Numbered from the stretch's first letter, positions 1-7,518 are shown. The stretch is 14,333 nt of DNA from CAZTJA01 sp964613745 (GCA_964613745.1 CAZTJA010000081.1:1-14333); one strand, 5' to 3'. Notes: generated by a model not told the origin, from the letters alone. Numbers and translations are program-made.

Positions 1-2
1 AA

Positions 3-248
3 GAAAAAACCGGGTTAAAGGCGTACGTTCCCCAACGGCAGGAGGTCCTCAGTCTCCCGAAAGACTTGTCTGCGGTCGAACGCCGGGTCGCTGATAAAGA
101 GAACCTGATTACAAGGGCTTCGGAGATTGAAGCCGATATGCAAAAGCTAAAGAACCTAATCAGCACTGGAGACAAAATACCTACTCCGGAGGAAATTGAG
201 GCTTTGCAGCAAATTGTGTCTCAACTAAAAGCAATCGTCGAAAAATGA
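3..248 (+). CDS. C-terminal fragment of an unidentified coiled-coil protein (truncated by the left edge)
   Basis: The reading frame is open from the first complete codon (position 3) to the TGA at 246-248, giving 81 residues with no stop, so this is most likely the 3' end of a longer gene. A TTG at 66 could be taken as a start, but the only Shine-Dalgarno-like sequence (AGGAGG, 40-45) lies 20 nt before it, too far to serve it. The residues after about position 20 are charged and heptad-like (VERRVADKENLITRASEIEA, then a short P-containing break IPTPEE, then a second helix LQQIVSQLKAIVEK), which suggests two amphipathic helices forming a coiled coil or helical hairpin. There are no Cys, membrane segments or catalytic motifs. 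I do not recognise the family. Function cannot be inferred from the fragment. Confidence 0.6.
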   Translation, partial: EKTGLKAYVPQRQEVLSLPKDLSAVERRVADKENLITRASEIEADMQKLKNLISTGDKIPTPEEIEALQQIVSQLKAIVEK

Positions 249-272
249 TGATTAAGCGAACCGCAACATACA

Positions 273-324
273 TATTGGTCCGGTATGAGCTCGGATGCGA
301 CTATAAATCTGAACCGGGCCAATA
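273..324. terminator. Inverted repeat between converging genes, possible bidirectional terminator
   Basis: TATTGGTCCGG (273-283) pairs with CCGGGCCAATA (314-324), giving 11 bp with one G-U wobble and a 30-nt loop. It sits at the 3' ends of two converging genes and overlaps the last codons of the minus-strand one. There is no clear U-run on either strand, so an intrinsic terminator is only a possibility. Confidence 0.3.
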
Positions 325-642
325 GCTTAATACGATCTCAAGGAGCATTTTATCTTCAAAGTGAGTGGCGTCGAAATCATCCCAAAATTTTTCACCATAG
401 CGCTGAATTTCCCAGAATTTGCGCCATCCTTCGTCGTCCCAGGGATCATTTCCCGAAAACCCCTGCCACTTGCCCCACAACTTATGGGCCGTTTTAAAAT
501 CACCTTTCAGCAAGGCCGAGGCCCACTGTTCCCTAAGGACAATCCAATTCTTTTCCTCAAGATCATCCAAGATGTGATCATGGGAATATTCCTGAGCATA
601 CAGAGAATTGCACCAATCCCCGGAAAAAATAGAAGGAACCAT
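301..642 (-). CDS. Small tryptophan-rich hypothetical protein
   Basis: The gene encodes 113 residues from an ATG at 642 to TAG at 301-303. A GTG at 681 in the same frame would add 13 residues, but the ATG is preceded by AGGAG about 11 nt upstream, while the GTG has no good ribosome binding site. The protein is soluble-looking and acidic, with ten Trp in 113 residues (for example LWGKW, DPWDDEGWRKFW, EKFWDDF, SYWPG), and has no signal peptide, membrane segment or recognised motif. It lies downstream of ubiE on the same strand after a 140-nt gap, so it may be read from the same transcript or alone. An overlapping plus-strand frame (361-672) has no ribosome binding site and a less protein-like composition. 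I do not recognise a family, and the coding call rests on composition, start context and length only. Confidence 0.55.
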   Translation of the reverse strand: MVPSIFSGDWCNSLYAQEYSHDHILDDLEEKNWIVLREQWASALLKGDFKTAHKLWGKWQGFSGNDPWDDEGWRKFWEIQRYGEKFWDDFDATHFEDKMLLEIVLSYWPGSDL

Positions 643-682
643 CGATCTAAAAACTCCTATTTTTCTTCGTAATGTATTCACC

Positions 683-697
683 TGCCCTCAAAGGGCA
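683..697 (-). terminator. Short hairpin downstream of ubiE
   Basis: TGCCCT (683-688) and AGGGCA (692-697) form a perfect 6-bp stem with a 3-nt loop in the gap after ubiE, read on the minus strand. It is not followed by a U-run, so termination is weakly supported at best. It also lies just before the alternative GTG start of the next gene. Confidence 0.25.
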
Positions 698-782
698 AGC
701 GCCTGCATTTTCAGATTATGACAATTCACCAACCAATTGTTCCCGAGGTGAGTTGCAGCTAGTGGAAAAGTGAATCCTGCGG

Positions 783-1517
783 TTATTTTGTTGCGGCAAA
801 TAGCGTGGAGATCCCGCCCGTAAGTTTCTTGAAGGAAACGGATCTGAAGCCTTGTGAAGCTATCAGGCTGCTGAAGTCCTCAGAAGATGGAAATGCTGCC
901 ATAGAGTCGGTCAGGTAGCGGTATGCAGAAACGGATGACATGATCTTGGTCAACAGAGGCATCATGACGGCTGAGTATATCCTGAAAGGAATACGCATCA
1001 ATCCCGAGGGGTCGGTAAGCTCAAGAATAACCAACTTACCGCCGGGTTTCATTACGCGATACATTTCCGAAAGAGCTTTCGTTCTATCCACAACGTTGCG
1101 AATGCAAAATGATGTAATTACGCCGTCAAAGCTGTCCTGCGCCGCCTGTATGTGTGTTATGTTTCCAATCTTCAGCTGAATGGAATTGGCCAGACCCCTA
1201 CGCGACATTTTTCTCGCTGCGATTCCCAGCATGTCCGAAGACGTATCCATTCCAATTATCTTGGAATGTGGAGCGGATTCAGCAATCTTTATGGCAACAT
1301 CGCCTGTTCCGCAGCCCACGTCCAAATATATTCCTTCATTTTTGGGTGATAGTTCGCGAATTGCACATCGACGCCAGTAACCATCGAAACCAAGAGACAA
1401 AATTCTGTTCGTAAAATCATAATACCCTGCGATTTGCCTAAACATCTCCCGGTTTATTTCTTCTGATTGAAGCGAATCCTGGTCAGGCCCTGGAGTATAG
1501 TTTTTATTGAATTCCAT
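783..1517 (-). CDS. ubiE: UbiE/MenG-family demethylmenaquinone (ubiquinone) C-methyltransferase
   Basis: This 244-residue class I SAM-dependent methyltransferase carries out the C-methylation step in menaquinone or ubiquinone synthesis. In an anaerobic Desulfobacterota host, demethylmenaquinone is the likely substrate (inference). The N-terminal stretch MFRQIAGYYDFTNRILSLGF (residues 25-44) matches the UbiE signature region. SAM-binding motif I is DVGCGTGD at 66-73, an acidic post-II residue follows in GMDTS, and the later motif RNVVDRTKALSEMYRVMKPGG is typical of the family. The C-terminus GISTLFAATK corresponds to the usual GIVALHxGxK ending. Length is normal (about 230-250). A TTG one codon upstream (1520) is also possible, but the ATG at 1517 is preferred. 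The stop of the upstream DUF1285 gene is 28 nt away, so the two are probably co-transcribed. Confidence 0.93.
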   Translation of the reverse strand: MEFNKNYTPGPDQDSLQSEEINREMFRQIAGYYDFTNRILSLGFDGYWRRCAIRELSPKNEGIYLDVGCGTGDVAIKIAESAPHSKIIGMDTSSDMLGIAARKMSRRGLANSIQLKIGNITHIQAAQDSFDGVITSFCIRNVVDRTKALSEMYRVMKPGGKLVILELTDPSGLMRIPFRIYSAVMMPLLTKIMSSVSAYRYLTDSMAAFPSSEDFSSLIASQGFRSVSFKKLTGGISTLFAATK

Positions 1518-1545
1518 CAACTTATTAATCCTGATCGGAGTGATT

Positions 1546-2046
1546 CTACACGGAGTTGCCCACAGTAGGGCGGGAACGCAAAATGGGGAACTTCGACCCG
1601 TTCATTTCAATAAAGAAATTAACTTCATCATCACTGACAATATTCTCCGCTAATTGATAATAAGCGGGCCTTGAGAACCGAGCATGAAAGGAGCCGGTTT
1701 TAACGAACGTATAAGGAATATTTTCATCCGTCATCCAGAAACGGTCTGCCGAAAAGTGTTCAATGGTGTCATCATTCAGCATGAGGCACAAATGTCCGTC
1801 TTCGCCGGTGAATGTTCGGACTATTACGAATGGAGCATCCTGCACTTCAACGGAACAGATTTCCCGTCCCATTCTCACCAAATATCCCCCGCACCCATTG
1901 TTCTCCAACATCTGATTGAACTGCAGGTATACCTGTTTGTTTATTATTTCTTTGCCGTTCTGGAACCATCGACCATCTTTGTCAATTTGCAATTTTAGAT
2001 ACGGGCTGGCATCAAATACCTGCTCGCACGAATCATTTTTATCCAT
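1546..2046 (-). CDS. DUF1285 family protein
   Basis: This 166-residue protein looks like the DUF1285 family (PF06938): the pattern IDKDGRWFQNGKEI near the N-terminus, then GGYLVRMGREICSVEVQDAP followed by FVIV, is the hallmark of these proteins (family assignment by memory of the pattern, not a search). DUF1285 proteins are small, soluble and beta-rich, and their biochemical role is unknown. No signal peptide or membrane segment is visible. The ATG at 2046 is preceded by GGAG at a 5-nt spacing, a good ribosome binding site. The gene starts 12 nt after the slt stop and ends 28 nt before ubiE, so it is embedded in a minus-strand operon. The neighbours (cell-wall hydrolase and quinone methyltransferase) do not suggest one pathway, and I infer no function. 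Confidence 0.8.
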   Translation of the reverse strand: MDKNDSCEQVFDASPYLKLQIDKDGRWFQNGKEIINKQVYLQFNQMLENNGCGGYLVRMGREICSVEVQDAPFVIVRTFTGEDGHLCLMLNDDTIEHFSADRFWMTDENIPYTFVKTGSFHARFSRPAYYQLAENIVSDDEVNFFIEMNGSKFPILRSRPTVGNSV

Positions 2047-2058
2047 GACTACTCCAAA

Positions 2059-4164
2059 TCACCAAAATCCAACAATATCCTTCTGACGGTGCAGTTTGCC
2101 GTAAGCTCTAAATCCGGCAAGCACTTTTTTCACGTAAATGCGCGTTTCAAGATACGGAATATTTTCTATGAATTCGTCCTGACTCATCTTTTCATTCTTT
2201 TTTACCCAGTCACGCACTTTACGGATATCCGCATTATAGGCAGCTATCGCAGGGACAATACGGCCGTTGAAACCCGAAAGATTTTTCGCCAGAATCCTTA
2301 TCCCGTGGGTAATATTCTGCTTCGGCTCAAGCAAATCCTCTATAACCCGCGGTGAAATCCTGCCTTTTTTCCGTGATTCGCCTACAGCCTCGGGAGTTAC
2401 CTGCATTAGTCCCAACGCTCCCGCCGGTGATATTGCCGAAGCATCATATCGACTCTCCTGTCTCATCACCGCCCACACGAGATTGGGATCCAAAGAGTGT
2501 TTCTCCGAATGTTGAGTGACCTCTTTGATAAGTACGCGTGGAAATACAATTTCTATGAATTCCGCAGGAGCATCCGGCGGTGGATTTTCTACGGCATTGC
2601 CGAAAACCGTCGTGAGATATTCAACTGCTTCGTTGTGCCTTCCTGCACCATACGCGGCTTTTGCACAAAAAAAGGTTACACATGGCACGAGCCTTGTTGA
2701 TTTCGGCAGACTCTCCAGATTCACGAACGCAAATTCGTGCAATCCGTTTTTCATGAGCCTTTCAGATGCCGCAATTACAGGGTTTGACTTATGTTCCTGG
2801 CTCAATTGGAGATCGGGCAAACTGCGGCCGTTCTTGGGCGTGGGTTCCGGAGTACCTATGCTGCGCAACAATCTACGAGATTCTTCGGCGTAGTAATCCA
2901 AAGGTGATTCAAGAACAATATCGATCAGAAGAGGCTCAGCTTCTTTTGGTTTATCTGCAAGGACCAATGAACGTGCCTGCCAGTACCGTGCAGCATTTTT
3001 TATTCGACCGTTTTTGCTTGCGGTTTCTCTAAAGAGTTCGGCTGCAGCCGCGAATTGTTTCTGGTGGTACTTGATCCATCCAAGTCGCCATTTTATGTCC
3101 GGCCTGGTATTTTCTTCGCTCACCGCAAGATATTTCTTGTAGGTATTCTCAGCTTCAGGAAAATTGCGCTGCTCGTAATGGTACGCAGCAAGAGCCTGCA
3201 ATCCCTTTCTCTTCAGATGAGGCGCAGGCATTTCTATGAGCTTTGCGACGGTCGCCTCGAAATCCTTGTGACGATCCATACGCCAATACAGCACCGTAAG
3301 CAAATAAAGAGCTTCCCCTCGTTCGCTCCCTGAAAGCTCCGTTTTCATCAACTCCCGGAGTAAGTTTACGGCCTTTTGGTTTTGTCGCTCCTTGTAAAGA
3401 CTTCGTGCTAGTTTCAGCTTCAGGCTCTTATCATCGGGTTTTCGCTTCAGCATTGCAGCATACACTTCGCCTGAGAGATCAAACCTCCCCTTGGCATACA
3501 AACGTGCAGCCCGAGACAAGTGTTCGGCGTCGGTAATCTTAGCGTCGGAAACTTTCTTGTTATACACAAGGGATGCGAGTTCCTCAGTGGCTTTGAGACC
3601 TTCTACCGAAGCGGGATACTGCAGAAATAGAGTGCGATAGTGCTGAGCTGCCTCTGCATACTTTGCATTGTGCTTGTCTAATTCGGCCATGGCCAGCAAG
3701 ATGCCGGGTTTGCGAGCGTCAGGTAATTTAGCCGACAATTGCGTGAGCATCGGGTCCGCTTCAGGTTTGCGCTGTTTGCAAAGGGCCTCCACCAGAATTT
3801 CATTCGCCATGCTTTTGTAATTCATGTTTGGGTGAAGCTTCTGAAGGTCTCGAACGAATGTCTCGGCCGTATCGGGTTTGCCGATCTTAAGTGCCGCCCG
3901 GGCAAGCAGGATGTGAATGGGTGGACCAAACACGGGATCTTTTAGCAAGCCCTCCCATGTTGACTCAGCCTTCGCATATTCCCCTGAATCATAAAGCTGC
4001 TTTCCCTGACCGTAGAGAACATCCTTGTACGCTTCGGATGTGATATTCATAGCCAAAAGTGAAATCGGATTAAGAAGCGCTATCACCATTGTCCCGAAGA
4101 GCACAAGACCGAGCTTTCCGGCTAATCCGCAGAAGAGTGTTGCTGTCAGGCGTCTCAGAAACAT
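2059..4164 (-). CDS. slt: TPR-containing soluble lytic murein transglycosylase (Slt family)
   Basis: This 701-residue protein is an exported peptidoglycan lytic transglycosylase, which cleaves the MurNAc-GlcNAc bond to give 1,6-anhydro ends. The N-terminus has RR followed by a long hydrophobic stretch (about residues 7-38), a signal peptide or membrane anchor with no lipobox Cys. Residues about 45-500 are helical repeats of TPR type (for example GKQLYDSGEYAKAESTWEGL), forming the superhelical part of Slt70-like enzymes. The C-terminal SLT domain (about 545-690) has the catalytic Glu in MRQESRYD (E570), then SPAGALGLMQVTPEAVG, then AIAAYNAD, and finally IPYLETRIYVKKVL, the standard family-1 signature order. 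Length fits Slt70 plus extra repeats. The ATG at 4164 has only a weak ribosome binding site (GGA adjacent to it). It is the first gene of the minus-strand run and diverges from the nifA-like gene. Confidence 0.93.
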   Translation of the reverse strand: MFLRRLTATLFCGLAGKLGLVLFGTMVIALLNPISLLAMNITSEAYKDVLYGQGKQLYDSGEYAKAESTWEGLLKDPVFGPPIHILLARAALKIGKPDTAETFVRDLQKLHPNMNYKSMANEILVEALCKQRKPEADPMLTQLSAKLPDARKPGILLAMAELDKHNAKYAEAAQHYRTLFLQYPASVEGLKATEELASLVYNKKVSDAKITDAEHLSRAARLYAKGRFDLSGEVYAAMLKRKPDDKSLKLKLARSLYKERQNQKAVNLLRELMKTELSGSERGEALYLLTVLYWRMDRHKDFEATVAKLIEMPAPHLKRKGLQALAAYHYEQRNFPEAENTYKKYLAVSEENTRPDIKWRLGWIKYHQKQFAAAAELFRETASKNGRIKNAARYWQARSLVLADKPKEAEPLLIDIVLESPLDYYAEESRRLLRSIGTPEPTPKNGRSLPDLQLSQEHKSNPVIAASERLMKNGLHEFAFVNLESLPKSTRLVPCVTFFCAKAAYGAGRHNEAVEYLTTVFGNAVENPPPDAPAEFIEIVFPRVLIKEVTQHSEKHSLDPNLVWAVMRQESRYDASAISPAGALGLMQVTPEAVGESRKKGRISPRVIEDLLEPKQNITHGIRILAKNLSGFNGRIVPAIAAYNADIRKVRDWVKKNEKMSQDEFIENIPYLETRIYVKKVLAGFRAYGKLHRQKDIVGFW

Positions 4165-4172
4165 TCCATCAA

Positions 4173-4217
4173 TCTATATCGTTGAGAATATACCGTCAAG
4201 CCATGCCTTCAAGTCAA
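4173..4217 (-). promoter_or_regulatory. Possible sigma-70 promoter elements for slt
   Basis: On the minus strand there is TTGACT (4212-4217) with TATATT (4187-4192) at a 19-nt spacing, and alternatively TTGACG (4194-4199) with TATAGA (4173-4178) at 15 nt. Both spacings are off the ideal 17, so this is only a candidate promoter region just upstream of slt. Confidence 0.3.
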
Positions 4218-4490
4218 TTGTGAGCATTCAAGCAGATCGTCAACAATCAACAATGTTTTGCAAGTAGCCGCGCTTGTGGCTCACTACTTGTTACTGCAAC
4301 TGAAAAACCGTGCACATCCGTTAGTATAGACCTACAAAAATGTAAGAAACTGATGAATATATTTCTTCATTGTGCTATATGTATGTTTTAGGTACTCCAT
4401 CACTACTCTGAAGGCAAATTCTCCAGAAAAAAATCATCTACTTGTTAGCCCTGACCGCAATTCTTTCGAACAGGCCTAAAAAGCAATTTT

Positions 4491-4505
4491 TCGGATTGAT
4501 TCCGA
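4491..4505. promoter_or_regulatory. Inverted repeat upstream of the nifA-like gene
   Basis: TCGGA-TTGAT-TCCGA is a perfect 5-bp inverted repeat with a 5-nt spacer. Its placement about 35 nt before the start codon would suit an operator or a 5'-UTR stem. Nothing identifies the factor that would bind it. Confidence 0.3.
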
Positions 4506-4539
4506 TAAAAACATATTCTGATTAAAACACGGAGTTTAT

Positions 4540-6099
4540 GTGTCGCCATTTTCTCAACCAAAGGTAAAACGAGAAGTTCAGGAACTTCTCCTCTTATTTG
4601 AAATAAGCCAGTCTCTTGACCGTAGCATGGATCTGCGCGACGTGTTGGGCCCCGTGCTTGAAACCATAGCAAAGAACATGGGTATGCTGCGCGGAACTCT
4701 CACTCTGCTCAATCGTCAAACCGGTGAAATCAGCATAGAGGCAGCACACGGTCTCTCTGAAACTCAAAAGGAGAGGGGAAGATACAAACTCGGCGAAGGA
4801 GTCATCGGCAAAGTTGTAAAAACCGGAAGACCTGCCGTAGTACCGCATATCTCCGATGAACCGTTGTTCTTGGACAGAACCGGAGCCAGAAAAGGGCTGC
4901 ACAAAAAAGACATATCGTTTATTTGCGTTCCCATAAAAATCGAAAATGAAGTTGTCGGAACATTGAGCGTTGATCGTCTCTTTGCGGAAGGAGAATCCTT
5001 CGAAGAAGATGTGAGGCTGCTCTCAATCATAGCTTCAATGATTGCACAAGCCGTGAGACTCAGGCAGGCCGCAAATGAGGAACGTACGAAGCTGCTGGAA
5101 GAAAACGAGCGTCTCCAAACCCAGCTACAGGAGCGTTTCCGTCCTTCAAATATTGTTGGAAATTCCAAAGGAATGCAGACGGTTTACGATCTGATCGCTC
5201 AGGTTTCCAAGAGTGACACCACCGTATTGATCAGAGGAGAAAGCGGCACGGGCAAAGAACTGGTTGCACACGCAATCCATTACAACAGCTTTCGAGCCGC
5301 AAAGCCCTTCATCAAAGTTAATTGCGGAGCGCTTCCGGAAAGCGTAGTCGAAAGCGAATTGTTCGGCCATGAAAAAGGCGCGTTCACCGGCGCAATTTCC
5401 TCAAGAAAAGGGCGTTTTGAACTTGCTCATGGCGGCACCATCTTCCTTGACGAAATCGGAGATCTCTCTCCAACTACACAGATCAAGCTTCTCAGGGTTT
5501 TGCAGGAACGAGAATTCGACAGAGTCGGCGGCACTACCACAATCAAAGTTGATGTAAGAGTGATCACCGCTACAAACCGCAATCTCGAGGAACTCATTGC
5601 ACAGGGAGAGTTTCGACAGGATCTCTATTACCGGCTTGATGTATTCCCGATTCACGTACCACCTCTCCGGGAAAGAAAAACCGATGTGCCTCTCCTGGCG
5701 GATTATTTCGTGGAAAAATACAGCAAGGCCAATCATAAGCAGATCCGAAGAATCGCTACCCCTGCCATTGATATGCTCATGAGTTACCATTGGCCGGGCA
5801 ATGTTAGAGAACTCGAAAACTGTATGGAAAGGTCAGTGTTGCTCAGCTCCAATGGTGTGATTCACGGACATCATCTTCCCCCGACCCTCCAAACTGCAGA
5901 AGCGAGCGGAACCGCACATGCGGGAACTCTGGATGGAGCGCTCGAGAATATAGAACGCGATCTCATTGTAGACGCGTTGAAAGCTGCACGGGGTAATAAG
6001 GCTAAGGCAGCTCGTGCCCTGGGAATTTCGGAAAGAATTATAGGCCTGCGTGTGAGAAAGCACGGGATCGATACAAGACGCTTTCGCACCAATATGTAA
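4540..6099 (+). CDS. nifA: NifA-like sigma-54-dependent transcriptional activator (GAF, AAA+, Fis HTH)
   Basis: This 519-residue bacterial enhancer-binding protein activates RNA polymerase-sigma-54. It has a GAF domain (about 15-175), a short coiled-coil linker (about 175-205), an AAA+ domain (about 208-440) with Walker A GESGTGKE (233-240), the sigma-54-contacting GAFTGA loop (280-285) and Walker B FLDEIGD (D304, E305), and a C-terminal HTH (about 470-515) with NKAKAARALGISERIIGLRV. The domain order and the HTH type (RIIGLRVRKHGI) resemble NifA. The linker after the AAA+ domain lacks the paired cysteines of oxygen-sensitive rhizobial NifA, so direct redox sensing there is unlikely. The start is GTG at 4540, with GGAG 5 nt upstream. 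An overlapping ATG at 4538 opens only 9 codons. It lies upstream of two sigma-54 promoters driving amtB genes, which makes those its likely targets (inference). True nifA function versus a general nitrogen activator cannot be settled without nif genes in view. Confidence 0.88.
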   Translation: MSPFSQPKVKREVQELLLLFEISQSLDRSMDLRDVLGPVLETIAKNMGMLRGTLTLLNRQTGEISIEAAHGLSETQKERGRYKLGEGVIGKVVKTGRPAVVPHISDEPLFLDRTGARKGLHKKDISFICVPIKIENEVVGTLSVDRLFAEGESFEEDVRLLSIIASMIAQAVRLRQAANEERTKLLEENERLQTQLQERFRPSNIVGNSKGMQTVYDLIAQVSKSDTTVLIRGESGTGKELVAHAIHYNSFRAAKPFIKVNCGALPESVVESELFGHEKGAFTGAISSRKGRFELAHGGTIFLDEIGDLSPTTQIKLLRVLQEREFDRVGGTTTIKVDVRVITATNRNLEELIAQGEFRQDLYYRLDVFPIHVPPLRERKTDVPLLADYFVEKYSKANHKQIRRIATPAIDMLMSYHWPGNVRELENCMERSVLLSSNGVIHGHHLPPTLQTAEASGTAHAGTLDGALENIERDLIVDALKAARGNKAKAARALGISERIIGLRVRKHGIDTRRFRTNM

Positions 6100-6105
6100 C
6101 ATAGT

Positions 6106-6139
6106 GCGGCTGTTCCTACGTCACGGTAGGAATAGCCGT
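6106..6139 (+). terminator. Long hairpin after the nifA-like gene (terminator or upstream regulatory dyad)
   Basis: Arms 6106-6119 and 6126-6139 pair over 14 positions with a few G-U wobbles and a 6-nt loop; the core is GGCTGTTCCTAC against GTAGGAATAGCC. It starts 7 nt after the stop codon, as a terminator would, but no U-run follows. Its centre lies about 110 nt before the predicted amtB start of transcription, which is also where an enhancer site for a sigma-54 activator would be expected. Confidence 0.45.
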
Positions 6140-6169
6140 TGCCGGCCGATACACCCCTCCGATCACTAC

Positions 6170-6190
6170 CTAATTATTCCAACTAATTAG
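6170..6190. promoter_or_regulatory. Inverted repeat upstream of the first sigma-54 promoter
   Basis: CTAATTA (6170-6176) and TAATTAG (6184-6190) form a perfect 7-bp inverted repeat with a 7-nt spacer. It ends about 17 nt before the -24 element. It could be a protein-binding site or an AT-rich bend between enhancer and promoter; no known consensus is matched. Confidence 0.35.
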
Positions 6191-6205
6191 CACCTTCATT
6201 TCTGC

Positions 6206-6222
6206 TTGGCATTACCATTGCT
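6206..6222 (+). promoter_or_regulatory. Sigma-54 (-24/-12) promoter of the first amtB
   Basis: TTGGCATTACCATTGCT matches the sigma-54 consensus TGGCAC-N5-TTGCA. The GG (6208-6209) and GC (6220-6221) are exactly 12 nt apart, as required. Transcription would begin near 6233, leaving a leader of about 68 nt. A sigma-54 promoter before an ammonium transporter gene, next to a sigma-54 activator, fits nitrogen-limitation control. Confidence 0.88.
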
Positions 6223-6300
6223 CAACACACCTCCAAGTTCAGTCATGATGTTGAAATTGATGACCGAATTCACGTGTAAGATAACTGGAGGTGTTTCCAC

Positions 6301-7518
6301 ATGAATGCTGCAGACAATGCATGGGTTTTGATGTCCGCTGCCTTGGTTCTGTTAATGACCCCGGGTCTGGCAATGTTTTACGGCGGTATGACCAGAGCAA
6401 AAAACGTTTTATCTACGATGATGCACAGTTACTTCATCATGGGTCTTGCATCCATCATTTGGCTCTTTTACGGATTTAGTCTCGCATTCGGCGCCGATGT
6501 GTGGGGCGGTTTCATCGGAGGTCTGCAGTACTTCGGCTTGGCAGGTATAGGAGCGGATGTCTGGCCGGATCAGACGATTTCAGCAAGCACTTTCATGATA
6601 TTCCAGTGCATGTTCGCAGTTATAACACCGGCACTCATAACCGGCGCATTTGCAGAACGAATGAAATTCAGCGCTTTTGTGATTTTCATGATTCTATGGA
6701 TTACCCTGGTCTATTGCCCGGTTGCCCATTGGGTATGGGGTCCGGACGGTTGGCTTCTCAAAATGGGTGCTCTCGACTTCGCAGGTGGAACCGTTGTTCA
6801 CGTGAATGCCGGTATTGCAGCCCTGGCATGTGCCATCGTAATCGGCAAACGCAAAGGCTACAAAGTCACTCCCATGATTCCTCACAATCTCACCTTAACT
6901 CTCCTGGGTGCCGGATTGTTATGGTTCGGGTGGTTCGGTTTCAATGCAGGAAGCGCTTTGAAAGCTGATGGAACCGCTGCTATGGCCTTTGTTGTCACGC
7001 ACATGGCGACTGCTGCAGCCGCACTGTCCTGGGTTTTTGCCGAATGGGTCATCAAAGGCAAACCCACCACGTTAGGAGTCGCATCCGGAGCTGTTGCAGG
7101 TCTGGTTGCAATCACCCCTGCGAGTGGATTCGTCGGACCCGTTTCTTCCGTAATAATCGGAGCCGTAGCCGGAGTCCTGTGCTATCTGGCAGTGCTGGCC
7201 AAGCGCCCCCTTGGATATGATGATTCTCTGGATGTCGTCGGAGTGCACGGCGTAGGTGGAGCATGGGGAGCAATAGCCACAGGCCTGTTCGCATCCAAAG
7301 CAATCAACCCCAACGCTGCAGACGGGCTATTTTTTGGGAATGCCGCCCAGTTATGGACTCAGATTGTGGCTACATTGGCGACCCTAGCATACAGCCTGAT
7401 TGTAACCCTGGTCATCCTCTACTTAATCAAGGCGGTTATCGGTCTCAGAGTATCCGAAGAAGACGAGGTTGTGGGAGTTGACACCGCAGCACACGGTGAG
7501 ACCGCATACAATCTGTAA
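6301..7518 (+). CDS. amtB: Ammonium transporter AmtB (first copy)
   Basis: This 405-residue Amt/Rh-family membrane channel moves ammonium across the inner membrane. Eleven membrane helices are expected for the family, and the sequence is hydrophobic throughout, opening directly with TM1 (DNAWVLMSAALVLLMTPGLA) without a cleaved signal peptide. Family residues are present: FYGGMTRAKNVLSTMMHS after TM1, FQCMFAVITPALITGAFAER with the outer gate Phe, the twin histidines H167 (VVHVNAG) and H316 (VGVHGVGGAWG), and FGWFGFNAGS. The C-terminal tail ends GLRVSEEDEVVGVDTAAHGE, the cytoplasmic segment that PII proteins engage. The ATG at 6301 has GGAGGTG 7 nt upstream. It is followed after 45 nt by a PII gene, the classic amtB-glnK pair, and preceded by a sigma-54 promoter, so it is expected to be induced in nitrogen scarcity. 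Confidence 0.96.
   Translation: MNAADNAWVLMSAALVLLMTPGLAMFYGGMTRAKNVLSTMMHSYFIMGLASIIWLFYGFSLAFGADVWGGFIGGLQYFGLAGIGADVWPDQTISASTFMIFQCMFAVITPALITGAFAERMKFSAFVIFMILWITLVYCPVAHWVWGPDGWLLKMGALDFAGGTVVHVNAGIAALACAIVIGKRKGYKVTPMIPHNLTLTLLGAGLLWFGWFGFNAGSALKADGTAAMAFVVTHMATAAAALSWVFAEWVIKGKPTTLGVASGAVAGLVAITPASGFVGPVSSVIIGAVAGVLCYLAVLAKRPLGYDDSLDVVGVHGVGGAWGAIATGLFASKAINPNAADGLFFGNAAQLWTQIVATLATLAYSLIVTLVILYLIKAVIGLRVSEEDEVVGVDTAAHGETAYNL

Larger units (their letters stand above)
4165..4539. promoter_or_regulatory. Divergent intergenic region between slt and the nifA-like gene
   Basis: This 375-nt AT-rich stretch has no gene I can support. It must hold the promoters of both divergent genes. It contains an imperfect dyad TGATGAATATATTTCTTCA (4351-4369), a palindromic TACA-AAAA-TGTA (4333-4344), and a perfect TCGGA-N5-TCCGA repeat (4491-4505) about 35 nt before the activator start. 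I see no sigma-54 -24/-12 element here, so expression of the activator is probably sigma-70 dependent. Confidence 0.5.

Noticed and set aside
361..672. Plus-strand open frame overlapping the Trp-rich minus-strand gene
   Set aside because: GTG start without a nearby ribosome binding site, and composition less protein-like than the opposite strand.
3485..3510. TTGGCA followed by TGCA inside slt, resembling a sigma-54 promoter
   Set aside because: GG-to-GC spacing is 13 and not 12, and it lies within coding sequence.
4538..4567. ATG at 4538 opening a 9-codon frame that overlaps the GTG start of the activator
   Set aside because: It could be a leader peptide or affect initiation, but the ribosome binding site spacing fits the GTG better and nothing else supports it.
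4764..5168. Minus-strand open frame inside the nifA-like gene
   Set aside because: Ser-rich antisense shadow of a well-conserved GAF/AAA+ gene.
6242..6264. GTCAT ... ATGAC inverted repeat in the first amtB leader
   Set aside because: Only 5 bp arms with a 13-nt loop, well within chance.
6501..6968. 155-codon plus-strand open frame inside the first amtB
   Set aside because: Shadow frame at the same relative place as the one in the second amtB, so the parallel arises from the duplication and not from coding.
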